NCBI GenBank assembly: GCA_013399305.1
Contig: VXAI01000020.1
Coordinates: 5,960,607-6,024,606, forward strand
Direction: 5' to 3'
Origin: Rostratula benghalensis
Lineage: Eukaryota; Chordata; Aves; Charadriiformes; Rostratulidae
Length of the DNA: 64,000 nucleotides
Below the pieces are notes generated by a model. The model had not been told where the DNA came from. It saw only the letters and a list, made by a program, of their open reading frames with translations, and did not search any database. The position numbers and the translations under genes were made by a program. Shown one piece after another: positions 24,563 to 37,971 of this stretch. Numbering within the stretch: the stretch's first letter is position 1; every line of letters begins with the position of its first letter.

Positions 24563-25838
24563 CTCCCAAAAAGGATGAGTAGAGGAGGAAAGGAAGGGGC
24601 AACTGTTCCACAGTGAAAAAGAGACACCAGAATGCCAGTTCTGTCAAATAGAGCCAGATGCATGGATTTCACAAGGTGGCACATACAGTTCATTTTTGTT
24701 GTCATTTCTGAAACTGAGGTAGGGTAGTCTATGCCTAAAAGGTTAAATGTTTTTGGGAGAAGAACGGAAAATGGCTAAGAATACTACTCAACAAGGCTAA
24801 AAAGAGCTCGGGGTTGTGCTAACCGATCTCACACAGAAAGGCTCCAGTTCAAAGTGAGCAGATCTGTGGTTCCAAGACACATGCACCTGACAATGCATGG
24901 TCTATTTTACTCCATCAGGAAGGGAACGTTTTGAGCATCATATTTGCAAAACGATCATGACAAGGCTAGAGTTTGTTGCCTGTTACTTCATGTTTTCTGA
25001 CAACTTAACTGGGTCTGAAAACATTGCATAGAGATGTCGGTGCAGCACTAAGATAAGGGCAGTAAATTAAAACAAACACAATAAATGGGGAAGGCTTTGT
25101 AAAAATGTGCAGACAACTGCATTCAGCACAACTGTTGATGGCTTCGCCCTGAGCTCAGTTGGTGGAGCAGCTGCTGTGTGACTGCCAAGATAATGTGTGT
25201 GATGTAATTGTGCTAAGCCTACACTATCGTGGTATTACAGCAAAGAAGGTATGACAGCGTCTGGGAACTGGGCACATCCCCAGTTACATTCAGGTACAGT
25301 AACAAAGTAATGGTAAAGGTTTTGCCAATGCAACACATGTAGAGTTGCAGCTTGAAGTGGGTGTTTTGGGACACGAAAGGCAAAGGAAGTATCTTCTGCT
25401 GGCCAAGCACTAGAGAACACAGACTTTATCAGTACCTTTTTAATTTTATTTTTTATCTAACTTTTGTGTTAACTGACCCTACAACTGTGCACCTCTTCCC
25501 TCAATGCAGGGGAACATTTTCTGATGCAATGTAAGAGTGGCTATGTAAGATAGATGGAAGAACTGTTTAGCCTATTGTCCTTTCTGTGCCTGTGGTCAGA
25601 CAGCCACAATTTGGACACTGGATATAAATGTGGGTTAAGCTAAATAGATTAATTGGCCAAATCGGAATACTAGTTGCTTTGCTGCTGGCCAAATGTGCAT
25701 TAAAATAATTCCAGATCTTCAGAGAAGACTTGATATTTGAATGCTAGAAAGCTGTGAGTGGCATGGAAAATTCCAAGAAAATATAGCAAATGATCTGGTT
25801 TTGAATACATTTGTTATGTATTCCATAACCTCTCTACG

Positions 25839-26022
25839 GTGAGGGTGAGAGCCCTGGAACAGGCTGCCCAGGGAGGTCGTGGAGCCCCCTTCTCTGGTGA
25901 TTTTCATGACCCGCTTGGATTCAGTCCTGAGAAATGTGCTCTGGGCAATTCTGCTTTAGCAGGGGAGTTGGACTGGTCTGTAGAGGTCCTTTCCAACTCG
26001 GATAATTCTGTGATTCCATGAT
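25839..26022 (+). mobile_element. CR1 retroposon 3' end (short)
   Basis: This is the last part of a CR1 in sense orientation: CCCTGGAACAGGCTGCCCAG, GGAGGTCGTGGAGCCCCCTT, GGGGAGTTGGACTGG, AGAGGTCCTTTCCAACTCGG and a terminal ATTCTGTGATTCCATGAT, a diverged form of the CR1 octamer tail. It is strongly 5'-truncated (about 185 bp), which is usual for CR1. Confidence 0.93.
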
Positions 26023-29000
26023 AAATGTCTTTCTATTAGCCAGTTTTAAGCTTCTGCATGTAGCCTGTCCAGTGGGTAAAAAAAAAAAAATAGGTCTGAA
26101 TGTGATCTGTGGGGCTATCTGTTATGTCCTTACAGAAATATGTGCAACTTGATGGGATACTTTTGCTTGTTTGTTTTGGTTTGTTTTGTTGCTTTTTGTT
26201 TGTGGGTTGTTTTTTAATTGGAGACATATTCTTAAGATATTTATGTAGTCCTAAACTGAGCTTGTTTATGTGGTTGCATGCAGTTTCTTCACACAACCTT
26301 CAGAAACCCTTCCTGCTTTCTGAAGCTTTTGGAACAGTTAGTTAATTCTAACTCTCCATCTTCCTCTTTGACTGAAATTTGCAATTTCCTTTCAAGAAAC
26401 AACTTCCTATTGAGTACTAACTTATCTGACCACTTTGATGTATTTGACTTTTTTTTTTTTGTGAAGTCCTGAATGCATTGCAAAATCCAGTGTTGTCTTC
26501 GCAGCTTTAATTTCTGCGCTGCCTAAATTGAGGAAGTATAGAAGTGGATAAGAACCATCATGTTCTTGTTTCATCTAACAAATGAAAATACAATTAAATT
26601 GTGCTTGGTCATGCAGTGTCACTGTAAAATTCCAAACTGCAATAATTGGAATCTGGTGAAACAGCTAAAAAGGACTGAATTGTTGTGTATTTGCTGGGAT
26701 CAGCATTGACTTTGGGAGATTTGCCTTTTGGGAGTTGTGTGGATTTCCAAAAAAATGCTGCAGCATATTTGGAGGCAGATAGAGAAACGGTCTGATTTCT
26801 GCGGTGCAGCCAGTCGTCCTGCTAGAACTACAGGAATCTAAGTCCTGGCCTGCAAAATACCCATTAAACTTCGATTTAGATGCCTGTGTTCTGTATACAA
26901 CGAGCAGAAGGGCTTAAGTGCTAAATACCAAGATTCCCAGCTACTGCCTTTCTGACCAAGGAACGCTTAAGCTCCCTGGTGTTCCTGCATTTTATCTAAT
27001 TCCTGATTGATATGGAGCAGGGACTGGAGCTCCTAAAGATCCTTTCAGTCTCATGTTTTTCTCCACAGTGGCCCAGCCTTCAAGGGAGAGCTGGAAAAGA
27101 CCTCTTCATTGCTTGCTTTGGTAGGCTGAGTGCTTTCTTGGGAGAGAGGGAGTTGAACTCTCTTAAGCTAAAGATTGTCTTGCTAGAAGTTGGGTTCCTT
27201 TTTGCTTAGGCTGAGAAGTCTATGGTGTTACAGAAGTGTTATGTTTAGTGTTGTAGATGTGCTTTTCAACGTAAGTGATGCATACAGCATGCTGTGAGTG
27301 AAAATCTCTGCGGAGCATAAAACAACACCTACCGAATCAAGTCCCTAAACAGGCTTAGGTACAGCAGTACCAACCTCATACTCTTAGGCCTAAATGTGAC
27401 ATAAACCACAGGCCTGCAGAGTTGCATCGTATCTGGGCATGTCCAGAAGGAGTGCTTTAAGAAACCTTTGAGATATTAGGTACTGAAAAAGCTGCATTTG
27501 TCTGGAGGCTATGGGGACAGGAGTGGAAGGTTTTGTGACTGACCTCTTGGACTTTGGTGTCTAAATGCCACCGAAGTGCCTCTTGGAGACTGAGTCTGAG
27601 CTTTTATAGCTGACGAGAACGTTATGTATTTACATGTATAGAACACTTGAAAGTTTTTTCTTTTGTACTCTCCCTGAAATTATCAAATTGATCAATAGTG
27701 TATTTTGAAGAGTTAAACAATTAAGTGAAGATTTTCAAAGGTCTTTTAAATTTTAAATTTGCTTATGCTAAATTCAAGTGTAGATGCTTTGCAGTTCTGC
27801 TTCACTCAGCCCTGGACACAAAGCCTTAATGGTGCTCAGTGCTTTTACATGGGAGTTTGTGTCCAGCACCTGTGCAAAATAAGCTCCAGCGCCGGAGTTG
27901 CCAGATACAATGCAGAGTCACTTGTGAAAATTTTGTCTCAAGCAGTGTCTCCCCAAACCACAGGAACTGATGTTAGATCCAGTCTTAAATGTCAAGATGT
28001 CTGACTCAGCCCTGTGCTTACACCACTAAATCACATTTTATTGTGAAGGTTCACGTGTTCAGACAGTGAATCTTACGTGCTTTTAGAGCAGGCCCTTGGG
28101 TTCCTATTACAGCTCTGGTTTCCTCATCTGTATTTGAAACAGGGGATTCCCCAGATTTCTCCCAGGAGCATTTTTTTTTTTGGTAAGTTCTGGGTTACGC
28201 TCTCTCCCTAGAAATCTTCTGGTTCAATTTTACTTTATCAGTCACAGGCAAACTCTTCTGGTGGTGCTTGCCATCTACAGCAAATAGTGTTCCTCCACTT
28301 CCATCAGTGGTTTTATATATTGTTTGTCAAACTACTTTAGACATTGTCTGTGCTTCTTTCTGCCATGGTTGTACCACAGAGAGGCCACATTTGTGCACCC
28401 AGTCTTCACAGTCGTGGCTGTGATATGTGGTAACATAATAATATCTAGAAAACCCATGTACATAAATCCAGTGGTGCTGCTTTCACAGCAAACCTGACAT
28501 AATAAGCTTTCTGGATCCTCTCCCTGCACTGTGCTTTTTAAATCATTGCCAAATTAAATAGAGGGGCTTTTCTGATCTGCCTCTGTGGGTTTGGGGGTTT
28601 TAGGGGTTTGTGTTGTTTTTGTTTTTTTTTTCTGGATTTACATACTTGCTGTTCATGACACAAATAAGGCATTGGTTTAATGTCATCAAGTCCTAATTTA
28701 TCAGTATAGCAGCTTCTGCTCCCTATCGTTGTGCACTGTTTCTGTAATTCTTCAAATGTAAAGTTAGCTGCCATGAAAATCCTGCAAATATTTTTCTGTA
28801 TTTGAAACCGATTTCTAGGGTGTGTGTGTAGTGGGTTAGAAAGTAATAGAGAGTTCAGTTTTGGGGCAAGGAGGGGAGTGCATGTGTAGGTGCATGCACC
28901 TCCTTTCTACATCTGCTGTTCGTCCTTTTCTGCTTAGTAAAACTTATACATAGAAGAAGTTAGTGAAGGTAACTGAAGTTGCTATTCTGCAAAATGCAGA

Positions 29001-32000
29001 GTGAATTCAGGCACCCCTTTATAGCCAGAGTCCTTGTAGTTTAGGCAGAGCAAGCTAACAGGTTAACATTGGGTGTATAAAAATACACAAACCTAGAACT
29101 GGGGAGAAAAGTATGTGACTTTTCCTAAATGGAAAATGACAGGTTTGTGTAAATATAAACAAGGAGATGTAAATGTTTGCGCTTGGGGTGTGTGCATACA
29201 CATATGTTTTTTTCACTGTGTTGTTAGAGATTGTGGGTGATTTGTTAAATTGATTTTTTTTTTTTTTCCCCCCAGATTTCTTGAATGCTTTTTCCTTAAG
29301 AAGTGGTTGTCTAAATGTAATGGTACGCTTTTGCTAGTTTGCATAGGGTAGGCTTTGCATTTGTTCTCTATGTGCATTCCAGGAATAATGATACTTCCCT
29401 TTGGCTGTAAGGATGCAGTTTTCCAGGACTATCGTTAACCATAATAATAATATCAATAATAAATTCACTGGTTTGATGGTACTCTTGCACATGGACACAA
29501 ACAGTCAACTTCTGCTATAGAAACTCAGCTCCTCCTCCCTCTTAAGTGATTAGTACATAACGGAATCTGTTTGCTTTTGGCAATATGGGGGGAAAATGCA
29601 TTTAAAATGTCTAAGATTTCCAAGTGTAAATTTGGCTGTAGGAGATGTCAATAAACATGTCAAAAGGATTTCTATCCTGAAGTCTTGGTATGTGTTATAG
29701 TTACTATAATTCAGAGCATTAATATACCTCCAGTGGAAATCTTCAGTCAGCGTTTTGGAAACCAAGGGTTTAACTGATGCATTGATGAGTGTATTTTTAC
29801 ATTATTTTGACAGAGGAGTTTAAAACTGAGAAACAATTTTTTCTACAAGAATATTCAAGTTCGTTTCTGAATTCTGAAGCTGTGTTCCCCTTATGCCTAG
29901 ACATCTTGCACCGTTATATAACACAGCTCTGTTTGGTTTTTTATTCTGAATTTTCTTAACGGACTGAATTCTTTGGTTTTTTTCAGTAATGTTCAGAATT
30001 AGTGTGTAGTTTGCTTTTAATGAACTGATAACTCTAGGGAAAAAAAAACAGTACCAACTGTTCTGCCACTGTCTCTAAAAACTTGCTTTAACTTTGGCTC
30101 TGTATGAGTTGGAGTGTAAATCATTAAACTGACAATAGAGATAAACTGATTGGGCTTTTAGCAAGTAGAAAGCAAGATTTTGCTCCTTTTCAGTCCTATA
30201 TTGTACTCTTAAAAAAATTACCCTCGAAGCATGTCAAATTATTTGGACTTTAAAAGGCTGATTTTTATTTTTCGTACGTGTCCCCATCCCCCCCAACCAA
30301 TTCTGCTGGAATGTCTTGCCCATCTTTCTGACCCAAAATGAAATTCCTGTTGTTGTGAGCTGGGACATGCGTGTCACCCAGATGGCATTTCAGGTCACTG
30401 AATGCACAAGTATCCCTTTGGTGATTTGGAGTGGGGAGCAGAAAATATTGCAGTTTTAGGTTATAATAGACTCCAGGAACCATTTGTTGCTACTGAAGTA
30501 ATATGACTGCATGCTGCTACATTGCTGTCTAACCACTAAGACAAAAAAAAACCGATCTGCTTAAAATAGTTGCCAGTAGGATGAGCACAAAATTGATGGA
30601 GTGGATGCCAACATTTGTACTTCTGCATTTAGGCAGTAAAGCCGCCTGTATCAGACACTTCCGAAAAATGGTGCAGCCGGGTGCCTGGAACTTACTTCCA
30701 AGCTGCTGTTACTGTCCCTTCTCCTTTCTCAACTTGGCTTTTCTCTCTCCCCCTGCCCCACCTTCCCAGTGTGAGACCTTCAACTGCTGGTCTTTTAGAG
30801 TTAGCTGCTGGTTAATAAAAAGGATTTTTCTACCACTCACTTTTAGAACAAACTGGGCCTGGGTTTGTGGCCCCAGATATTTCGGGAAATTGCAACTTGC
30901 ATGGTATTTTTAGTTGCTTCATACATAACATGTAAGTTTTTGGTCAAAATGCTAATAGGTCACTTGCAGATATTTTTTTTTTTTCTGGACCTTGTAACAC
31001 TTTAAAAATCCTGCTAGCTGCAGAGTTCAGGACAAATATCACTTGAGTATTTTTACTTTGGGAAGGGGAAAATAAGCAGCGAATGCTTAAAGGTATCTTG
31101 AAGGGCACGTTTTATTTTTAAATGCTCTTCCTAGAAGCTGAATTAACTTGTATTATTTTAGTATTATCTTGTCAGCATTGAGCTTCTCTTGTATTTTAAA
31201 AAAGGAAAAGGGAGACACACCACCCTCTGAATCTAGCCGAGGTTGCATTTTCCGTGTGTAAATACACATTGACACATGCAAACCTAATAGAAAAGCAGAT
31301 GACAGTTCCACGGAATTCCTCCCCCCGTGTCTGAAGTAAAGCAAGCATTGACTTGAGAATGGAAGTGAAATTGAGTGAAATAACTTGATCTGATTTAAGA
31401 TAGTGGAGGCCCAAAGCCAAAATATATTGGTGACTGCTGTGGAAACCAGTCAACTATTGCTTTTTAAAGTGTGTTAAAGTGTGCAGCCAGGCACTGAGGC
31501 CCTCTTTGCCTGTAATTGAGAAGCAATATCTTAATTCTTTTTAATCTTCCTACTTTATGCAAGCTTTATAATCCTTATAAGGAATTGCTTGGAACAAATT
31601 ACTGATGTTTGTATTTCAGGGCTCTTTTCTTTGCGGTTTCTGCCAGTTGCCAGCCAGCTCTTAGAGACTTGCAGTCCATTGAGTGTAATTGTTCAAGGAG
31701 CATATTTGGCTACTACCTTACTGGCACAGTTCAAGTGTGTTTATCTGGTATCCTTATTTACTAATACAAGTTTTAAATATCTCTGATAGTCTCTCTGTGT
31801 CCTGTAATGTATGTTATACCTACGTTATGGCAATCGTGTCACTGTATGGTTTGTAACACACACATATGACAGCACACTGATCTAGATCTCAAAGGAGTTT
31901 TAATTGGTCTTCCCTTTGAAATCTTTTCATGTTCTATGAATAATTGGTGCAAATAAATGCATCAAACCTAGGAGAATATTGTAGCAGTTTGCACCTCTGA

Positions 32001-35000
32001 ATCTCTATAGAATGTGTATTTAGAAAAACAGTACAATTTTCAATGACAGTGCCTTACCCTATAGATGGTTATTTTATTTTTCTTCTGCTCTGCCAAAGTT
32101 TAAGCACGTGATCTAAAAGAAAATCTGTAAACTTAAGTGTTGGGCTGTTTTTTCTTTATTCTTTCTCCGAACAGAATTAATTTTAGCAGAGTGCTTTTAA
32201 TGCATTTTTTAAACTAGTTTTCTATTTTGGTGTTCTTTGGCTTACTTGGAAAAGCAATTAAATGGGCCTTCTGTTTCTTCAGTCTGCATATAGGTGCGCT
32301 CATCGTTGTTAAAAATCAGCTGAGGTGAAGGCGGTGCTTTTGCATGTGTGCGTGTCCTGTCATCGCTAACACAGTGTTTTGGACGTGGTAAGACATTTCC
32401 TGCCCTGAAATGTTTGCCATTTAAAATAGTTTGAACAGTGCAAAACCACGAAACAATGTTCTAGAAAAGGTAGGCTGTGGAAGGACTTCTGGAGAGGAGG
32501 GAAAGGGTCGGAAGAAGTTAGAAATGAAGAGGATGGAAGAAAAGAAGTGACTATTTTAGGCTTTGGGGGCTGTACCACAGGCGCTGTGAAGCAATAAATG
32601 GGGCAAAGGGAAGAACAGTCAAGTGAGAAGAATGTGGAGTGAGTGGGAGTAGAAGAAAATGAATGTAATGCACTGCACTGCCTGGCAGCCTGGTGTCTCT
32701 TTAAGCTGCCAGCGCTGGAGCTGTGAAGGCCAGCGCTGCTGGAGCTGGAAGAGCGGAGTCTGAAGTTCAAGACAAGTCTGTGTACCTCTGTGGAAATTGT
32801 GAACCAAGAAATTCCACTAAGTGCATTATTGCAGAAATGATGCCTTTATTGCATTTGTGTGTTATACAACACTGTGCCAATTGTTTCTTCTCTTTCTCAT
32901 TTTCTTTCTTGGGTTTTTTTTTCCCTTTTCTGCTATGTCCTTTTCAATGGGGTTTCGCAGGAAACTGCAGGCAGATCAAGCGAAGATGAGAAGTCGGTGT
33001 GCATAATTCATACTTCACTGAATATCTGAGTACAATCTCTCAGTTATTCTGGAATTGCTTCCTTTCATCTCAAACCCAGCGTGCTTGCACTTATCACCTA
33101 CTTTTTGAAAGTGAATAATTAATATGAAAAATATTTTAAAATTTTTGTTCCCTGTTAGGTCTAAACAGTGACGTTATTGTGAGAGGTATTTTGTCATGGT
33201 TTCTTTTTTAGAATTATTTTTTTAAAAAGCTGGCAGGATTGTTATTTATAACTGTAGAGGTTAAAGATAGAGAGAAGCAATTTTGATTTGTTTAGACAAA
33301 ATGATCTGTTTGGGGTAAAAAAAATCTTGACAAACTCTTGGGACCTATAGAAGGGCTAAGTGCTGGAAGCTTGTCTGTTTTCCCACAGTTTGTTTCATAA
33401 AAGATATTGCCTCTCATTATAAGTATTTGTTCTCTGTGAAAGCTTGGAACAAAACAAAAGAGTTGCTGGAAGATGGAAACGTATTTCCTCCCTTAACAGT
33501 TCCTACTGAATCCTGCAGGTGTTTAGTCTAAGTGCCTTAGGATTTCGCTCATAAATAATAATTTGGCTTTTAATCATGCCTTTCAGTTGAGTCCTCTTGT
33601 TACATCCAAGCCTTAACCTGGACAATTACCATAGCATCACCTAAACCAGAGACAATAAAACTGAGGTTTCATGGCCTGAATCCACTAACTTTAATAAATG
33701 AAACTGAGTGAATAACTATAAACAAAGAATGTGAAAGTAGGTTATCGGACCATGTGATAACATCTGTGCCTTGGAAACATGAAAGTAACTATTTCTGTGT
33801 CAAGAACTAAACCCTGTTTAAGTGGTATTATAAGCCTACTGCAATTTTCTCATGTGCCCAAACTTCAGTGCATAATGTTGAGGCTTCTGTGCAAAATGAT
33901 GTAATTATCTGTGTGCCCTATCAGAGCCAGGTATTTCTATTTGAAAACCCGGGTCTCTGTCATCTGGAGGATCCTTATCGAGATGAGAGCTCAACTGCGT
34001 GGGATAATACACAGTTGCATGAGAGGAAACTTGGTTCTGTCCCTGAACAGTTTGCAAGATGCAACATGTGAAGTGGTGTCTCCCCCCTCCACTCTTTTAA
34101 GGAAGGAATGGAGAGCAAGGGTTACAGCAATCCACTTGAATGTAACATTGGCCAGCAGTATGCATGAATTCATCCAAATTGCCTTTAACAGCCAGCCATT
34201 TTCCCTGGGAGAAACTGAAGATGTTCTTGTACGATGGAAAAGAAAAAGTTGGACAAAGGAGAAAAAGAACTTGTAGGTTGTCTGTGTAGTGACATTTTCA
34301 GCATTGTTGAGTCTATTAGAAGTTGACTAATTCTCCTGTTGCATGCTGATGGAGAGATCAGTGGTAATGCAGAATATTAGGAAGTGATAGGTTGACTTTT
34401 TAATGCTAAAGCTTCTGAATTACTAAAATGATGCTTTTAGGAGGTGCAGTTGCAGCACAAAGGCTACAGATGCTAAGGTTGCAGCAGGGTTTTCCTTCTA
34501 CTCTGTGTAGTACAAGTGGGTATCCTTTAACTGCTGTTGGATAAACTGCTGCTTCACACCCATCGTCTTGTACCTTAATAGCTCACTGTCCCCTGCTGTT
34601 CTTTCCTGCCCTTGTGCTTGGCAGACAGCTCTTCTGTTTTGTCTTGCCTTCAGGAACACTATTTAATTCTACATGTAAAGAGTACACTTAGAAATAAATG
34701 CAGTACTTCTTGCTTTACTGATTAATTGTGTATAAAAACACAGTTGGGCTGAGAAGACAGCCTCACCTGTTTCGGTTGGCTGATCTATGCCTTAGAACAA
34801 CCTGTTCTGGGAGAGACAGGCTGGAACACTTTGTGGATGTATCTCTAGAGGTATAGCCTGCTAAACCTGTTTGACTTGTAAAAGCTGAGGTTTATGCTCA
34901 GGATTAGAAGTTATGTCTTAGATTTCATTATCCTTGCCACTTGTGTATTCTTTACCTTAGCTTTAAAAAACCCAAAAGTCGCTAAAATGCTATCTTTTCA

Positions 35001-37420
35001 TTAGGTCTGTAAAAAGTCTGTTTTGTTGTGATTTAAATCACTCTGCTCCCAAATTTTTTCTCTCAGAGATCAGATATTCATGTTGGGGATAATTTAAATT
35101 ATTTTTTGTGCATGTGTGTAAAATCTTATTCTAATTTTATTATTTTTTTCATTGTGTTTTCTGAAAGAATTAGTGCTGCATGCAGGCTACTGCCTGCCAG
35201 TGGTGTACGTGTACAGGATGATGTGAGAGAGCTCAAACCAACCCACGCAGCTCTCCCTTACAATAAAGAATGCACACCCAAACGTACTGCGTGTAATCCT
35301 AATCCTCACCTCATTTTCCACTTCAAGGCAGTATGAGCTACACACAGTACAGGAGCTGATAACTGATGATACAAGTTATTTATCTTGTTAATTGTTATTT
35401 CATGTGTGATATAAAACACCATTTTGTGGTCTGGTGTACTGTACTCCAACTTCCTCACTCTTTGAAGAGCATGAGGGAGTTTCCCTGTCTGTGTTGTCCT
35501 CCATACCTTTTCTTGGTTTCAGAAATCCTGCAAGAAGCCCAGCATCAGGGGATAACTGATGGTCAGGCTCAACAGCAGCCGTCTCATTCCAATAATTTCT
35601 GTGGTTACATCAAAGCCCATTTAACTCCTGCAGTCCATGAAGGTATCTCTAAAACTGCCCCATTTGCTGCTTGATAGCAGCTATTGGTATTTCTCCTTTC
35701 AATTGAGTCATACTTGGGGAAACCATTTAAGACAGGAGCTAATGCAGCTGTAATTTTTGAGAGAGCTTGCAGAATAAATGGGGTGAAACACAGGAAAGAC
35801 TTCCCCAGGAGCTCTCCAAAGAGAAGCCCAGCAGGTAAGCAGTGGTGCTTAAGGTTTAGCAGCTGGCCTCCTTATTCCAGAGATAATCATGAATCAATTT
35901 CCTTTATGATAAGAAGCGTTTGGCTGCTGGATGCAGTGAATCTTTTCTAATTAGTCATAGCAGTCCTAACCACTTGTTTAAAGGTCTCAAAACACCATTA
36001 AGAGGAGATGAGGGTGCAGTCTGTGACCAAATTCTGCTTTGAATAATTACAGTGTTGCTGCCTACACTTCTCCTCCATATTCAAGTAGATACCTCATTCT
36101 TCTTTGCTACTTGGCATAAATGATTTTGTGTGCTAATAACTACTGCATTCCAGCCTAGGGGTGGTGGCATCTAGGAGATAGCAAAAATTCTTTTCCTGCA
36201 TGTCTGTGTGAAGGGAGATGGTGGTGTTCAGCAGTGGCCAAGCAGGAAGAAAGGAGCACGCACCCTTTCTGAGTTCAGTGGTAGTTGCTCTTGGAGGGTC
36301 CCGGAAGGATGCTCGAGGTGGCCGTTCTTGTGCCCTTGAAGAGCATACGGTTCTGTTTCTTGCAATGGCAGCCACAAAATGCTAATGTGTGTGGAGCAGG
36401 ACGTGTCATTTCCCAGTGTGCTGAACCAACACCACTGATAAACATTTAGGACAGATCAGATGGTCTGAGCTCATGTGCTGAGGAGGAATGCTGTACTTGG
36501 CTAAACAACTAGGTATTATCTGAGAACCATTTTAAGTATATGCTGTCTCTGTAATAACACTGGGTGGTTGTTCCAGATACAAAATTTCAGTTAATCTGCT
36601 GTGTCAGTTTGGGCTTGCAAGTCCAAAAATACCTTATTCATGACTTATGTCTTCATTGTTGTTCTTTTTTTGTCTTATGGTTATCTCTGCCCACGCACTG
36701 CTACCTAATCTTGTACGTTTTGGGTGCTGTTTCTGTGGTTATTCCGTGAGAAGAAAGCTTGGTGTCACCCACAGAGTGGCACACGCCTAGCTCTGCACTT
36801 CAACATCAAGTTTCTTGTGTGAAGGTGTATCTGAATTTTATCTCTTTGGAGTGAAAATAACTAGTTTACCAAGAACCAAATTATTTCTCAAGCTACTAGG
36901 AAAATATTTGGCATAGACTTCAGTTAAAGCTTCAGCAAACACGAAGCTTTGAAGAGAACTGCAAGCTTTAAACCCTTTGTATCTTTAATTATCTTTATAG
37001 AGCTGAATAATATCCTGTACTATCTGTGTGCACAATGCTTGAATTAATTTTGCGTTGATTAATTAAGGGGAAAGTTCTTTTCTTTTACCTTTACCCTACT
37101 CCCTATAATCCTGCAAACCAGCTCCTGGTGGAGTTAGCTTCAAGCATTCATTAGCATAGCCTGGGCCTTTGACATACTACACTGTTGATTTATGCTTGTG
37201 AATATTCATTGTAGCAAATCCAGTGGCTTTTCTGCTTTCTCTGTTTTTTTTGGAGAGTACCATGCAAGATATAAAATCTCCTTGCAACCTGTAACTAACT
37301 CCCTGGGGTAGAAGTTTGCTGCATTTGAATCCCTTTGCGTGCATAACAGCATAGAGTACCAGCAGTGCAAATGCAGCATTGCTTATCAGAAGGGAAGACT
37401 GTATGAGAGAAGAGGCAGTA
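26023..37420 (+). other. SPIDR: SPIDR intron, nothing assignable
   Basis: These 11 kb are intronic with no supported gene. An A12 run follows the CR1 (26077-26088), and many T runs occur. The segments 26830-26960 and 27330-27600 carry wording such as TTTAGATGCCTGTGTTCTG and GTGTCTAAATGCCACC, reminiscent of very old amniote repeats, but too diverged to name. The segment 37120-37240 has homeodomain/POU-like words (ATTCATTAGCAT, GAATATTCATTG). No tRNA or snoRNA could be supported. Confidence 0.55.
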
Positions 37421-37971
37421 GGATAGACTGCCCCCTACTCTGCTCTCATGAGACCCCACCTGGAATACTGTGTCCAGCTTTGGTGTCCTCAACACAGGAA
37501 GGACATGGACCTCTTGGAACAGGTCCTGCAGAAGGCCATGAAAATGATGAGAGGGCTGGAAAATCTCTCATGTGAAGACAGGATGAGAGAGTTGGGGTTA
37601 TTCAGCCTGGAGAAGGCTCCAGTGAGACCTTGTAGAGGCCTTCCAGTATATGAAGGGAGCTTACAGAAGGGATGGGAGGAACACTTTGTCAGGGAGTGTA
37701 GTAATAGGACAAGGGGTAATGGGTTTAAACTGAAAGAGGGGAGATTTAGATCAGAGATTAGAAAGAAATTCTTTACTGTAAAGGTGCTGAGGCACTGAAA
37801 CAGGTTGCCCAAAGATGTGGATGACCAATCCCTGGAATTGTTCAAGATCAGGTTGGATGGGGATTTGAGCAACCTGCTCTAGTGGGAGGTGTTCCTGCCC
37901 ATGGTAGGGGGGTTGGAACTTGATGATCTTTAAGGTCTGTTCCAATTCCAACCGTTCTATGATTCTATGAT
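37421..37971 (+). mobile_element. CR1 retroposon, 3' 550 bp with intact tail
   Basis: This is the best-preserved CR1 in the window. Landmarks in sense order are GAGACCCCACCTGGAATACT, TGTGTCCAGCTTTGG, TTATTCAGCCTGGAGAAGGC, GTAATGGGTTTAAACTGAAA, GAAAGAAATTCTTTACTGTA, GATCAGGTTGGATGGGG, TTGATGATCTTTAAGGTC, and the terminal TTCTATGATTCTATGAT at 37955-37971. A frame at 37448-37798 still reads 116 codons of the ORF2 C-terminal region (RPHLEYCVQLWCPQHRKDM at its start). The reverse transcriptase catalytic part is missing, so it is a dead 5'-truncated copy, perhaps younger than the others given its open frame and intact tail. Confidence 0.96.

Larger units (their letters stand above)
13971..25838 (+). 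other. SPIDR: SPIDR intron, mostly unassigned
   Basis: I see no gene or RNA gene in these 12 kb. Features that stand out are a CpG-enriched patch at 17764-18113, a T21 run at 18798-18818, a GC-rich patch near 19965-20140, an assembly gap at 22557-22611 and a T21 run at 24542-24562. Open frames of 60-120 codons occur on both strands but lack splice context or recognisable domains. Confidence 0.6.

Noticed and set aside
25143..25190. tRNA-like A-box wording (GAGCTCAGTTGGTGGAGC)
   Set aside because: No B box, no cloverleaf arms and no anticodon stem follow, so it is neither a tRNA nor a clear tRNA-derived SINE.
28095..28150. MIR-like GTTTCCTCATCTGTA wording
   Set aside because: Only about 15 bases match the MIR core; flanks do not extend the match.
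37448..37872. Frames of 116 (+) and 127 (-) codons as genes
   Set aside because: Both lie within the CR1 copy; the + frame is the CR1 ORF2 end and the - frame is its shadow.
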